From Streptomyces sp. TRM68367 (lineage in GTDB: Bacteria; Actinomycetota; Actinomycetes; Streptomycetales; Streptomycetaceae), in assembly GCF_014495685.1 (NCBI RefSeq), contig NZ_JACTVI010000083.1:1-36443 (forward strand): a DNA stretch of 36,443 nucleotides. The letters are read 5' to 3'. Position numbers and translations under genes: made by a program. Shown one piece after another: positions 7,955 to 16,316 of the stretch. Numbering within the stretch: the stretch's first letter is position 1; each line of letters begins with the position of its first letter. The notes beneath the pieces were generated by a model. That model saw only the letters and a list, made by a program, of their open reading frames with translations. It was not told the origin of the DNA and searched no databases.

Positions 7955-8350
7955 CTACTGCCCGCCCTGCTCGTCGCGGCGCCGCTGCCAGCGCTGCTCG
8001 ATGCGGTCCATCATGGAGCGCCGTTGGCGTCCCTGACGGCGGGCCTGCGGTGCCGCACCGGCGGACTGTTCGCCGGGCTTGGGGGCCTTGCGCCAGCCGG
8101 TCACGGCCAGTACCGCGCAGCCCAGCATCACGAGGAAGCCCACGACGCTGAGCCAGACCTGTTTGGCGACCATACCGGCCATGAGGAGCGCAATACCTAC
8201 GAGGAAGCCCGCGACCGCCTGGTAGACCCGCCGCCGGGTGTACGTGCGCAGCCCGCTTCCTTCAAGCGCTGTCGCGAACTTGGGATCTTCGGCGTACAGC
8301 GCTCGCTCCATCTGCTCGAGCATGCGCTGCTCGTGCTCCGAGAGCGGCAC
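7955..8350 (-). CDS. DUF3040 small membrane protein
   Basis: 131-aa protein. It begins with the DUF3040 signature PLSEHEQRMLEQMERALYAE (2-21). Two membrane helices follow at about 43-63 and 66-86, and then a basic tail ending in RIEQRWQRRRDEQGG. A GTG start at 8350 follows GAGGAGG at good distance. DUF3040 genes lie near dcw genes in several actinobacteria, but no function is established. It probably has its own promoter at 8401-8429. Confidence 0.88.
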   Translation of the reverse strand: MPLSEHEQRMLEQMERALYAEDPKFATALEGSGLRTYTRRRVYQAVAGFLVGIALLMAGMVAKQVWLSVVGFLVMLGCAVLAVTGWRKAPKPGEQSAGAAPQARRQGRQRRSMMDRIEQRWQRRRDEQGGQ

Positions 8351-8400
8351 GGAGTCCTCCTCATCGTGCAGTCGCCGTGGCGACCCTGGGGGGTCTCTTC

Positions 8401-8429
8401 AGGATAGGCAGGGAATCGCCCCCGTGAAA
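8401..8429 (-). promoter_or_regulatory. Putative promoter of the DUF3040 gene
   Basis: The minus strand reads TTTCAC (8429-8424), 17 bases, then TATCCT (8406-8401). The predicted leader is about 44 nt. A 10-bp palindrome GCCAATTGGC lies upstream at 8443-8452. Confidence 0.45.
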
Positions 8430-8627
8430 CCCGCCCCTCTGCGCCAATTGGCCAACCGGATCCCGCCATGAGCGTCCCGGCTCGCTGAAGCTTCCATTCC
8501 CCAGCAGCCGACCCGTCATGCCGGACGGTCTCCCTCGATCATACGGCGCGAGGCCCCCGTTCGGAGGGCCTGTGGCGTACTCCATGCACAGCCGCGGCGC
8601 TGATCAGCGGCGCGGCACAAAGGCGGC

Positions 8628-9464
8628 TCAGGCCTCCCGGTCGCCTCTTGTCTCCCGAATCTCACCGAGCACATGAAGCTGCGTGGCCACAGACTGGAAG
8701 GCCGGGAGTTCGGCCGCGGCCTCCTCCAGCTTCAGCAGCGCCTCCAGGGCACCGGGCTCGGTGTCCACGAGCACACCGGGGACGAGGTCGGCGAAGACCC
8801 GCACGCCGTGCACGGCGCCGACCGTGAGGCCCGCGCCCTCGACCAGTTCCGTGAGCTGCTCGGCGGTGAAGCGGCGCGGCACGGGGTCACTCGCGCCCCA
8901 CCGTCCGTTCGGGTCGTCGAGCGCCTGCCTGGCCTCCTTGAAGTGCCCGGCGAGAGCCCGCGCGAGCACGGCGCCGCCGAGTCCGGCGGCGAGCAGGCTG
9001 AGGACACCCTCGGTGCGCAGCGCGGCCACAGCGTTGCGGACGCCTTCGGCCGGGTCGTCCACGTACTCCAGGACGCCGTGGCACAGCACCACGTCGTACC
9101 CGCCTCGCTCGGCCACGTCGAAGAGGCCGTGGGCGTCGCCCTGGACGCCCTTGACGCGGTCGGCGACGCCGGCCTCGGCGGCGCGGCGCTCCAGCGCGAA
9201 GAGCGCGTTGGGGCTCGGGTCGACGACGGTGACCCGGTGGCCGAGGCTGGCGACGGGCACCGCGAAGTTGCCGCTGCCGCCTCCCGTGTCAAGGACTTCC
9301 AGCGCCTGCCGTCCCGTGGCCTTGACCCGGCCCTCCAGGGCGTCCTGGAGGACCTCCCAGACCACGGCCGTACGAAGTGAGGCGCGGGGGCGAGAGGGGT
9401 CGGAGCGCAGCGACGCCGTTTGCGAGTGGCGGTGGGAGACGGGCGGGCGCATCGGGTCCGACAC
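8628..9464 (-). CDS. Class I SAM-dependent methyltransferase
   Basis: 278-aa Rossmann-type methyltransferase. Motif I is LDTGGGSGNFAVPVASLG (about 59-76), motif II is VTVVDPSPNAL, the motif III region is GVQGDAHGLFD, and motif IV is YDVVLCHGVLEYVDD. The overall layout resembles CmoM/SmtA-like enzymes, but the substrate cannot be read from sequence. A GTG at 9464 preceded by GAGGAG at 9-base spacing is used; an in-frame ATG at 9452 is the alternative. The HEPN-protein gene lies 250 bases upstream on the same strand. Confidence 0.88.
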   Translation of the reverse strand: MSDPMRPPVSHRHSQTASLRSDPSRPRASLRTAVVWEVLQDALEGRVKATGRQALEVLDTGGGSGNFAVPVASLGHRVTVVDPSPNALFALERRAAEAGVADRVKGVQGDAHGLFDVAERGGYDVVLCHGVLEYVDDPAEGVRNAVAALRTEGVLSLLAAGLGGAVLARALAGHFKEARQALDDPNGRWGASDPVPRRFTAEQLTELVEGAGLTVGAVHGVRVFADLVPGVLVDTEPGALEALLKLEEAAAELPAFQSVATQLHVLGEIRETRGDREA

Positions 9465-9597
9465 GGCAGTTGACTCCTCGGCGCGGCACCGCCTCTTGCA
9501 CGGCGGCGCGATCGGGGCGCCTTCCCCGGCCCCGGGCCCCGGGCACGGTTGGGGGGAAGACTTCAGGCGCCCTCCACCCTATTGCCTCCGGCACCTG

Positions 9598-9644
9598 CCC
9601 GGTCACTGCGGCGGGCGAGGTCGTCCCGGTCACTGCGGCGGGCG
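9598..9644. repeat. 20-bp direct repeat
   Basis: CCCGGTCACTGCGGCGGGCG occurs at 9598-9617 and again, identically, at 9625-9644. It lies in the otherwise empty gap (9465-9714) between the methyltransferase and HEPN-protein genes. Function unknown. Confidence 0.7.
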
Positions 9645-9714
9645 GCGCCGTACTCGGCCACCACGGCGGGCAACACCGCACCCGGTCGCCGCGGCGTGCG
9701 GCGGCGCGTCCCTG

Positions 9715-10278
9715 TCAGCCCGCGTCCGGCATGTCCCGTGGGGTGCCTGGACCGTCCGGCTCGTCGGTGTCCTGGCGTGGCTGTGGGAGGACCGGCTGGA
9801 GGACCAGCATCCGCTCCACCAGGCGCAGGAACATCGCCACGTCCCGTATCAGGTCGTCGGCGTCCCGGTTGCTGGCCGCGCCCTGGATGCCCGCCTCGGC
9901 CCGGGCACGACGCCGGGCTCCGGAGGCGAACAGCGCGCTCCACTCGGAGAGCTCGGGCGCGATCTCGGGGAGCACTTCCCAGGCGCTCCGGATCTTGGCC
10001 CGGGCCCGGGGCGAGGATTCCGGGCGCCCGTGCGCGGCGAGCACGGCGGCGGCGGTGCGCAAGGCGGCGAGGTGGGCCCTCGCGTAGCGCTCGTTGGGCG
10101 TTTCGAGGACGGCGGCCTCGTCGAGCCCGGCGCGGGCCTGGGCGAGCAGGTCGAGGGCGGCCGGCGGGGCCGTGGCCCGGCGGAGCACGGGGTGCACGTC
10201 GCTCGCCGGGCTGGTCAGTGAGGGGGCAGGGCCGGTGGCGCGGCGCCGGCGGGCGGCTGCTGCGTGGTAGCTGGCCAT
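9715..10278 (-). CDS. SAV_6107-family HEPN domain protein
   Basis: 187-aa, mainly alpha-helical protein. The central part carries LDLLAQARAGLDEA, then RYARAHLAALRTAAAVLAAHG, which contains an R-x4-H motif of the HEPN superfamily. IRSAWEVLPEIAPELSEWSALF and DADDLIRDVAMFLRLVERML follow. This pattern matches the SAV_6107-type HEPN family common next to streptomycete methyltransferase genes. HEPN proteins are often RNases or nucleotide-linked regulators; whether this one cleaves RNA is unknown. ATG at 10278 is preceded by AGGAGG at 6-base spacing, a very strong site. The final 25 residues are Pro/Asp-rich. Confidence 0.8.
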   Translation of the reverse strand: MASYHAAAARRRRATGPAPSLTSPASDVHPVLRRATAPPAALDLLAQARAGLDEAAVLETPNERYARAHLAALRTAAAVLAAHGRPESSPRARAKIRSAWEVLPEIAPELSEWSALFASGARRRARAEAGIQGAASNRDADDLIRDVAMFLRLVERMLVLQPVLPQPRQDTDEPDGPGTPRDMPDAG

Positions 10279-10380
10279 GACGAACCTCCTGTCGTCTGCG
10301 TGACGGCATCGCCATGGCAGGTGATGCCGTATGTGCCCATCGTGAGGTATGGCACTGACAATCCGTTCTGACCTGGGCCT

Positions 10381-10409
10381 TTGCTTCGATCGAGAGTTCG
10401 GAGTAGTTT
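10381..10409 (+). promoter_or_regulatory. Putative promoter of the ABC/YhgE/TetR operon
   Basis: TTGCTT (10381-10386), a 17-base spacer and TAGTTT (10404-10409) lie in a locally AT-richer segment. The predicted start near 10416 falls inside the palindrome at 10414-10427. Confidence 0.5.
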
Positions 10410-10413
10410 TTGC

Positions 10414-10427
10414 ACTGACCAGTCAGT
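10414..10427. promoter_or_regulatory. Palindromic operator, probably for the TetR regulator
   Basis: ACTGAC-CA-GTCAGT is a perfect 14-bp palindrome directly after the -10 hexamer, where a bound dimer would block initiation. The last gene of the operon encodes a TetR protein, so autoregulation is the simple reading. Confidence 0.6.
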
Positions 10428-10481
10428 TCAATTCCTGGCAGGTCAATGTCATCAGTTCGATTCGAGGGGTTGGGGGAAACC

Positions 10482-11399
10482 GTGACCGGAGTCGGTGTCG
10501 CGGCCCGGGGCCTCGGGCTCAGGGGTCCTCGCGGCTGGGCGTTCCGCGAGGTCTCCTTCGACGCGGAGCCCGGTTCACTGATCGCGATCGAGGGTCCGTC
10601 GGGGTCCGGGCGTACGTGTCTGCTGCTCGCGCTCACGGGGCGGATGAAGCCCACGGAGGGGTCGGCCACCGTGGGCGGGGCGAGAGGGCCGAAGCACTTG
10701 TCGGCGGTGCGGCGGTGCAGTGCCCTCGCCCACGTGCCGGGCGTCACGGACCTCGACCCGGCCCTGACCGTCGCCGAGCACCTGCACGAGCGGGCGTTGC
10801 TCCAGCGGCGGTTCGGCGATTCGCCGCGCGAGCTGCTGCGGCCGCGTGCCGAGCGGCGCGGGGAGGCCCGGGAGCGGATCGACGCCGCGCTGGCCGCCGC
10901 CGGTCTCGAACCGGCGTCCCTGCCCAAGGGCGCGCGCACCGCCGTACGGGACCTGGAGCGCGTGGAGGCGCTGCGGCTGTCCGTGGCCCTGGCCCTGATC
11001 GACCGCCCACGGCTGCTCGGCGTCGATGACACCGACTTGAAGCTGTCGGACGCCGAACGGGACGAGGTCTGGGCGCTGCTCGCGTCCCTCGCCGAGGCGG
11101 GCACAACAGTGGTGGCCGTGTGCAGCGAGGCTCCCGAGGGAGCCGTGGTCGTCTCCACCGCCTTCGGCACCGGGCCCGACGGCACGAACACCGATGGCAG
11201 GAGCACCGTCGGCACGACCACCGACGAAACGACCTCCGGCGGCACAACCGCCGGCGCCACGAACACCGGCGAGACGGCGACCGAAGACACCGAGACCCAC
11301 GGCAGCAAGGCCGAGGCCGACGAGGATGCCAACGCCGACGACTCCCACCACGACACGAAGGAGAAGGCCGATGCGCTCGCCGCGACTCGCCGCGCTTGA
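10482..11399 (+). CDS. Degenerate ABC-type ATP-binding protein
   Basis: 305 aa. Residues 5-225 resemble an ABC ATPase but have lost key positions. Walker A reads GPSGSGRT (38-45), with Arg44 for the invariant Lys. The LSGGQ signature region is VRDLERVEALRLSVALALI. Walker B reads LLGVDDTD, with Asp in place of the catalytic Glu, and the switch His is replaced in VVAVCSEAP. The last 75 residues are a Thr/Gly/Glu/Asp-rich low-complexity tail. GTG at 10482 is preferred: GGGGGA lies just upstream, while codons from the ATG at 10446 use A/T third positions. The next gene starts inside its 3' end, so the two products probably work together, perhaps without normal ATP turnover. Confidence 0.8.
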   Translation: MTGVGVAARGLGLRGPRGWAFREVSFDAEPGSLIAIEGPSGSGRTCLLLALTGRMKPTEGSATVGGARGPKHLSAVRRCSALAHVPGVTDLDPALTVAEHLHERALLQRRFGDSPRELLRPRAERRGEARERIDAALAAAGLEPASLPKGARTAVRDLERVEALRLSVALALIDRPRLLGVDDTDLKLSDAERDEVWALLASLAEAGTTVVAVCSEAPEGAVVVSTAFGTGPDGTNTDGRSTVGTTTDETTSGGTTAGATNTGETATEDTETHGSKAEADEDANADDSHHDTKEKADALAATRRA

Positions 11400-13455
11400 G
11401 CTGCGGCGCTTCGGCCGGGGCCGGCTGCCGCGCGTCGCCCTGGTCGCGCTGCTGGTGCTGCCGCTGCTGTACGGCGCCCTGTACCTGTGGTCCTTCTGGG
11501 ACCCGTACGGCCGTCTCGACAAGGTCCCCGTGGCCCTGGTGAACGACGACAGGGGGGCGACGGCCGACGGCAGGCGGATCTCGGCGGGCGACGACCTCGC
11601 CGAGCGGCTGCGGGACAGCAGGACGTTCGACTGGCACGAGGTGAGCGCCGCCGAGGCCCGCAGGGGCGTCGAGGACGGCACGTACTACCTGTCCCTGACC
11701 ATGCCGGCCGACTTCAGCCGACGGATCGCCTCCAGCGGCGGTGCAGCCCCGGAGACCGGCGTCCTCCGGGTGCGGACGAACGACGCGAACAACTACATCG
11801 TCGGCCAGATCTCCCGGACGGTGTTCAGCGAGGTGCGCCGGGCCGCGTCCACGAAGGCCTCGCGGACCATGCTGGACAAGATCTTCATCTCGTTCTCCGG
11901 CATCCACGGCGAGACCGTGAAGGCCGCCAAGGGCGCCGACCGGCTCAACGGCGGCATCGGGAAGGCGGAGAAAGGGGCCAAGGACCTCGCCGACGGCCTG
12001 AAGGACGCCAAGGACGGCAGCAGCAGCCTGGCCGCGGGGCTGAAGAAGCTCCACAAGGGCTCGGGCGACCTGGCGGACGGCTCGAAGCAGGTGGCCGAGG
12101 GCACGCAGACGCTCGCCGACAAGGTCAACGGGCTCGACCAGAAGGTGGGCCCCTTGCTTGCGGGCAACGAGAAGACCATCGGTGACACCGCCCGGCTCGT
12201 CGCCGACTCCTCGGGAGCGGTCCGCGACCACCTCGACACCCTCGCGGAGCGGGCGCCCGCCGCCGCCAAGGCCGCCCACACGGCCTCCGACTCGCTGGAC
12301 GGCGTCTACCAGCGGCGCTGTGTGAACCCCGTGCTGCCCGACGCCGCCTGCGCCGACCTGAAGAAGGCCAAGGACGCCGCCGCGGACTCGGCGACCGTCG
12401 CCGACGACGTCAACGCGCTGATCGCCGACCAGAACGGCGACCTGGACAAGCTCGACAAGAACCTCGCCACCCTGCAGAAGCAGGCCCGGGAGCTCGCCCG
12501 GCGCGCCTCGCACCTCTCCGAGGACCTCGACGACGCCGTCACCCGGATCAACAAGCTGAACGACGGCGCTTCCAAGGTCGCCGCCGGCGCCAAGAAGCTG
12601 CACAAGGGGCTGGGCACGGCCAGAACCGGTGCGGCCGACCTGGACAAGGGCGTCGGCGACCTCAGGGCGGGCGCCGAGGACCTGAACGGCGGCATCTATA
12701 AGCTGGTCGACGGCTCCGGCAAGCTCGCGGGCGGCCTGCACGACGGCGCCGAGCAGATCCCCGACTACGACGAGCAGGACCGCGACCGGCGCACCGAGGT
12801 GATGGCCGACCCGGTGCAGCTCGCCTCCGGGGACGTGCACAAGGCGCCCAACTACGGCACCGGTTTCGCCCCGTACTTCATCCCGCTCTCCCTGTGGGTG
12901 GGCGCGATGGTGGCGTACATGCTGATCCCGCCGATGAACCGGCGCGCGCTCGCCGCGGGCGCCCCGGCGTGGCGGATCACGCTGGCGGGCTGGCTGCCGG
13001 TGGTGGCGATCGGGGCGGCGCAGACGGCGGCCCTGATGGCGGTGCTGCACTGGGCGATCGGCCTGGAGATGGCGCGGGCGGCAGGCACGGTGGGCTTCCT
13101 GTTCCTGGTGACGGCCTGTTTCGCGGCCCTCGTGCAGTGGCTGAACGCCCGCTTCGGGGCCGCGGGCCGGATCCTCGTCCTGGCGCTGCTGATGCTCCAG
13201 CTGACCTCGGCGGGTGGCACGTACCCCGTGCAGACCAGCCCCGGCTTCTTCAACGCGCTGCACCCCCTCCTGCCGATGAGCTACGTCGTCGAGGCGCTCC
13301 GGCGGCTCATCACGGGCGGGGGTCTGGGGCCGGTGTGGCAGGCGTGCGCGGTGCTGGCGGCGTTCACGGCGGGCGCGCTCGCGCTGACCGCGCTGTCGGC
13401 CCGTCGGCGGCAGGTGTGGACGCTCGACCGGCTGCACCCGGAGCTGAGCCTGTGA
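11371..13455 (+). CDS. YhgE/Pip-like membrane protein
   Basis: 694 aa. One N-terminal membrane helix (about 21-43) is followed by the family hallmark VPVALVNDDRGATADGRRI. A long extracytoplasmic part comes next, with repeated Gly/Lys/Asp/Leu-rich helical units such as KKLHKGSGDLADGSKQVAEG, typical of YhgE/Pip and phage-infection-protein relatives. The C-terminal third has about five to six membrane helices of ABC-2 type (from FIPLSLWVGAMVAYMLIPP). ATG at 11371 follows AAGGAG and overlaps the ATPase gene by 29 bases. Relatives have been tied to envelope export and phage reception; the cargo here is unknown. The TetR gene follows directly. Confidence 0.88.
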   Translation: MRSPRLAALELRRFGRGRLPRVALVALLVLPLLYGALYLWSFWDPYGRLDKVPVALVNDDRGATADGRRISAGDDLAERLRDSRTFDWHEVSAAEARRGVEDGTYYLSLTMPADFSRRIASSGGAAPETGVLRVRTNDANNYIVGQISRTVFSEVRRAASTKASRTMLDKIFISFSGIHGETVKAAKGADRLNGGIGKAEKGAKDLADGLKDAKDGSSSLAAGLKKLHKGSGDLADGSKQVAEGTQTLADKVNGLDQKVGPLLAGNEKTIGDTARLVADSSGAVRDHLDTLAERAPAAAKAAHTASDSLDGVYQRRCVNPVLPDAACADLKKAKDAAADSATVADDVNALIADQNGDLDKLDKNLATLQKQARELARRASHLSEDLDDAVTRINKLNDGASKVAAGAKKLHKGLGTARTGAADLDKGVGDLRAGAEDLNGGIYKLVDGSGKLAGGLHDGAEQIPDYDEQDRDRRTEVMADPVQLASGDVHKAPNYGTGFAPYFIPLSLWVGAMVAYMLIPPMNRRALAAGAPAWRITLAGWLPVVAIGAAQTAALMAVLHWAIGLEMARAAGTVGFLFLVTACFAALVQWLNARFGAAGRILVLALLMLQLTSAGGTYPVQTSPGFFNALHPLLPMSYVVEALRRLITGGGLGPVWQACAVLAAFTAGALALTALSARRRQVWTLDRLHPELSL

Positions 13456-13517
13456 CCGGGCGCGTGACCTCGACTCCCGTGTCCGGGCACGGAGTGGTTC
13501 CTGTGACAATCAGGGCC

Positions 13518-14147
13518 ATGGAAAGCAGCAGCGCCACGTCGGGCGGCAGCACCCGTCGCGAAGCCACCCGGCAGAAGCTCTACGAGGCGGCCGTCACCCT
13601 CATCGCCGAGCAGGGCTTCTCCGCCACCACGGTGGACGAGATCGCCGAGCGGGCCGGAGTCGCGAAGGGCACGGTCTACTACAACTTCGCCAGCAAGTCC
13701 GTCCTCTTCGAGGAACTGCTGCGGCACGGCGTGGGTCTCCTGACCGCCTCCCTCCGGGAGGCGGCGGAGAAGACCGCCCGCGCGGGCGGCGGCAAGGTCG
13801 AGGCCCTGGACGCGATGGTCCGCGCGGGGCTGGTCTTCATCGACCGCTACCCGGCCTTCACCCAGCTGTACGTGGCCGAGCTGTGGCGCACCAACCGGGC
13901 CTGGCAGTCCACGCTGATGGTGGTCCGGCAGGAGGCCGTCGCGGTCGTCGAGGGCGTGCTGCGCGAGGGTGTGGAGAACGGCGAGTTCAGCGACGAGATC
14001 GATATCCCGCTGACGGCGGCCGCGCTGGTCGGCATGGTGCTGGTGGCGGCGCTGGACTGGAAGTCGTTCCAGCCGGAGCGCTCCCTGGACGACGTGCACG
14101 CGGCGCTGTCCCGGCTGCTTCAGGGCCGGGTGAGCGGCCGCCGCTGA
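13518..14147 (+). CDS. TetR/AcrR-family transcriptional regulator
   Basis: 209 aa. The N-terminal helix-turn-helix spans about 14-60 (TRREATRQKLYEAAVTLIAE, then TTVDEIAERAGVAKGTVYYNF). The rest is the helical ligand and dimer domain, with a TetR_C-like region around AFTQLYVAELWRTNRAW. Start choice is open: ATG at 13518 gives the usual N-terminus, GTG at 13503 has a better-spaced GGAG, and GTG at 13452 would overlap the yhgE-like stop. It is the last gene of the operon and probably represses it through the palindrome at 10414-10427. Confidence 0.92.
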   Translation: MESSSATSGGSTRREATRQKLYEAAVTLIAEQGFSATTVDEIAERAGVAKGTVYYNFASKSVLFEELLRHGVGLLTASLREAAEKTARAGGGKVEALDAMVRAGLVFIDRYPAFTQLYVAELWRTNRAWQSTLMVVRQEAVAVVEGVLREGVENGEFSDEIDIPLTAAALVGMVLVAALDWKSFQPERSLDDVHAALSRLLQGRVSGRR

Positions 14148-14154
14148 CAACGCG

Positions 14155-14204
14155 CGCCGCACATGAAGGCCGACCGGCCCCGAAAGCCGGCCGCCGCACA
14201 TGAA
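14155..14204. repeat. 13-bp direct repeat after the TetR gene
   Basis: CGCCGCACATGAA occurs at 14155-14167 and 14192-14204, 37 bases apart, just before the terminator hairpin. Function unknown. Confidence 0.6.
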
Positions 14205-14259
14205 AGCGCCGGTCCGAGGTGGCCGCATCCCCCGCGGGCCACCGGCCGGACCGGCGCTT
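14204..14259 (+). terminator. Terminator-like hairpin of the ABC/YhgE/TetR operon
   Basis: AAGCGCCGGTCCG (14204-14216) pairs perfectly with CGGACCGGCGCTT (14247-14259). An inner GGTGGCC/GGCCACC-type stem extends the structure. It is followed by CCTCTTGCTCC rather than a full T-tract. It lies 57 bases after the TetR stop. The rest of the gap to 14632 holds a C-rich stretch and the palindrome at 14532-14547, but no gene I can support. Confidence 0.75.
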
Positions 14260-14531
14260 CCTCTTGCTCCCCCGTACGTCCCCCCGTTGGAACCCCCGTT
14301 TCGGTCGTCCCCCGGGTTCCCCCGTGCCTCGCTCCCGCCGACGTCCGCCGGCGGAAGGAGCGGATCGTGGCCCGCTCCGTTCCGGCGCCCCGTGTCGCCG
14401 GTGCCGGAGCCGTGCCCCTTTCCGTGCCTCCACTCTCTCGTTCGCGCAGGTCGCGGCCCATCCGCGCGCGTACTCAACTCATCCCGTAGGTACGGATACT
14501 CAGTCCTGCGCACTCACCCTCAGGACAGGCT

Positions 14532-14547
14532 GTCACCAACTGGTGAC
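14532..14547. promoter_or_regulatory. Palindrome upstream of the CrtI-like gene
   Basis: GTCACCA-AC-TGGTGAC is a perfect 16-bp palindrome about 85 bases upstream of the oxidoreductase start. It looks like a dimeric-regulator site; the regulator is unknown. Confidence 0.45.
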
Positions 14548-14632
14548 GAACGCGCCCGCGCCGCTACTGCCCCGGGCGTCGCCGAGGCCGGTCCCGGCCG
14601 AACTGTCAGTGGCGGCCGATAAAGTCGCAGGC

Positions 14633-16126
14633 ATGGCACGGATTGCGGTGATCGGCGCCGGGATGGGCGCGATGGCGGCCGCCGCCCGGCTCGCCGTCGC
14701 GGGCCACCAGGTGGCGGTGTACGAGCGGACGGAGACGTACGGCGGAGCGGTGCGCCGATTCGAGCGGGACGGCTTCTCCTTCGACACCGGGCCGGGACTG
14801 CTGCCGTTGCCCGCGGTCTGGCGCGATCTGTTCGTCAAGACCGGCAGGGAGCCACTGGAGGCGTGCGTCGAGCTGGTCCAGGTCGACCCGTCGGCGCGGC
14901 ACGTGTTCGCGGACGGCACGGAGGTGTCGTTGCCGAACGCCTCGCGCGCGGGCGTCGTCGCCACGCTGGACGAGGCGCTCGGCTCGGGCGCGGGCAGACG
15001 CTGGGGCGACTTCCTGGTGCGGGCCCGTGAGGCGTGGGACCGGACACGCCGGCCACTGCTGGAGGAGCCGCTGTGGCCGAACTGGCAGGTGCTGGCCGAG
15101 CGCGAGCCCTATCCGGCGGTCCCGCGCAAGCTGCTGCTGCGCACCCGCCGGGCGGGCACGCTTGCCGAGGTCGGCGCCTGGGAGCTGCGGGATCCCCGCC
15201 TCGCCGCCCTCCTGGAGGGCCATGCCCTCGGCCACGGCCTGGATCCCCGCACGACCCCGGCGAGCGCGGCGGTGCTGCCGTACATGGAGCACGCCTTCGG
15301 CACGTGGTACGTCCGCGGCGGCCTGCGGGAGCTGGCGCGCGCGGTGTACGAGCGGTGCGTGGCCCGCAGGGTCGAGTTCCACTTCGGCGCGGAGGTCGCC
15401 GGAATCCTGGAGAAGGACGGCCGCGTGGCGGGGGTGGAGCTGGCGGACGGCGCGGTGGCGGACGCGGACTTCGTCGTCGCCGGGGTCGCGCCCGGCGTAC
15501 TGGACCGGCTCGCCCGGGGTACGGCGGTGTGGGGCGAGGGCGAGGTGCCGCCGCAGCGCGGGGCGGCGAGCCGGCTGACGGTGCTGCTCGCGCTGCGCGG
15601 CGGCCGTCCCGAGGGCGCGGCGCACCGCACGGTGGTGCACGCCGAGAACCGCGACGCCGAGCTGGACGCCCTGTTCGGCGCCGCCCCGGGCCTGCCCGCG
15701 CACCCGACGGTCACGGTCCTACGGCCGGACGACCCCGCGCTGGTCCCGGACGCCGGCCACGAGGCGGTCACGCTCACCTCGGCCCTGCCCGCCGGGTCGG
15801 AGCCCGACGACCGGCACGCCGAGGCCCTGATCACCGCCGCCGCGCGCGCGATACCGGACCTGCGCGAGCGCCTCCTCCGACACGAGCTGCGCACCCCGGC
15901 CGACATCGCGGAGGCCACGGGCACGGAGGGCGGAGCCGTCCCGGTGCCGGCACTGGCCGCCGACGGCGGACGGCTGCTGCACGCGCCGAGCACCACCCGC
16001 ACCGAGGGCCTCTACACGGTCGGCGGCTGGTCCCACCCCGGCGGCGGCCTCCCCCACGCGGGCATGTCGGGCGCGCTGGTCACCGGACTGATCGTGGAGG
16101 GGCCGGACTTCCGCGGGTCACAGTGA
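14633..16126 (+). CDS. NAD(P)/FAD-dependent oxidoreductase, phytoene desaturase-like
   Basis: 497 aa. An N-terminal dinucleotide-binding motif, IAVIGAGMGAMAAAARLAVA (4-23), and the following VYERTETYGGAVRRFERDGF (35-54) are typical of the CrtI/amine-oxidase family. The C-terminus has the FAD-contacting GLYTVGGWSHPGGGLPHAGM. The middle part, including YMEHAFGTWYVRGGL, fits CrtI-like dehydrogenases. No crtB or other carotenoid gene is nearby, so phytoene need not be the substrate. The start is ATG at 14633; a TAAAGT hexamer ends 7 bases upstream and no clear Shine-Dalgarno is present, suggesting a leaderless mRNA. It stands alone. Confidence 0.85.
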   Translation: MARIAVIGAGMGAMAAAARLAVAGHQVAVYERTETYGGAVRRFERDGFSFDTGPGLLPLPAVWRDLFVKTGREPLEACVELVQVDPSARHVFADGTEVSLPNASRAGVVATLDEALGSGAGRRWGDFLVRAREAWDRTRRPLLEEPLWPNWQVLAEREPYPAVPRKLLLRTRRAGTLAEVGAWELRDPRLAALLEGHALGHGLDPRTTPASAAVLPYMEHAFGTWYVRGGLRELARAVYERCVARRVEFHFGAEVAGILEKDGRVAGVELADGAVADADFVVAGVAPGVLDRLARGTAVWGEGEVPPQRGAASRLTVLLALRGGRPEGAAHRTVVHAENRDAELDALFGAAPGLPAHPTVTVLRPDDPALVPDAGHEAVTLTSALPAGSEPDDRHAEALITAAARAIPDLRERLLRHELRTPADIAEATGTEGGAVPVPALAADGGRLLHAPSTTRTEGLYTVGGWSHPGGGLPHAGMSGALVTGLIVEGPDFRGSQ

Positions 16127-16242
16127 GACCCGGCGCGGAGTTCTGCGGGGCGCAGCGAGACGGCACGGCGTCCTTGGGGTCGCAACGAGACCCGGCACGG
16201 AGTTCTTCAGGCCGCGTTCTTCAGGCCGCAGTGAGAGCGGGG
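16120..16242. repeat. Degenerate tandem repeat of about 30 bp at the 3' end of the oxidoreductase gene
   Basis: Imperfect copies of a unit like CAGTGAGACCCGGCGCGGAG, ending in TTCTTCAGGG-type sequence, start at about 16121, 16152 and 16183, with a partial fourth near 16229. Within it, GTTCTTCAGGCCGC is duplicated exactly in tandem (16202-16215 and 16216-16229). The first unit contains the stop codon of the upstream gene. The remainder of the gap up to 16316 has no gene. Confidence 0.7.
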
Positions 16243-16316
16243 CCGGGAGTCCGCGAAGCCGGTGAGCCCGGTGAGAGCGGCACCGAATTCAGGGGGGAGG
16301 CAGCGGCCCGGAGAGT

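Noticed and set aside
14219..14632. An N-terminal extension of the CrtI-like protein by up to 138 residues
   Set aside because: The extension is Pro/Arg/Ser-rich, covers a terminator-like hairpin and a palindrome, and the dinucleotide motif starts only after the ATG at 14633.
14633..16126. A carotenoid cluster, suggested by the phytoene-desaturase-like enzyme
   Set aside because: No crtE, crtB or cyclase gene is in the window; neighbours are a TetR operon and a low-complexity protein.
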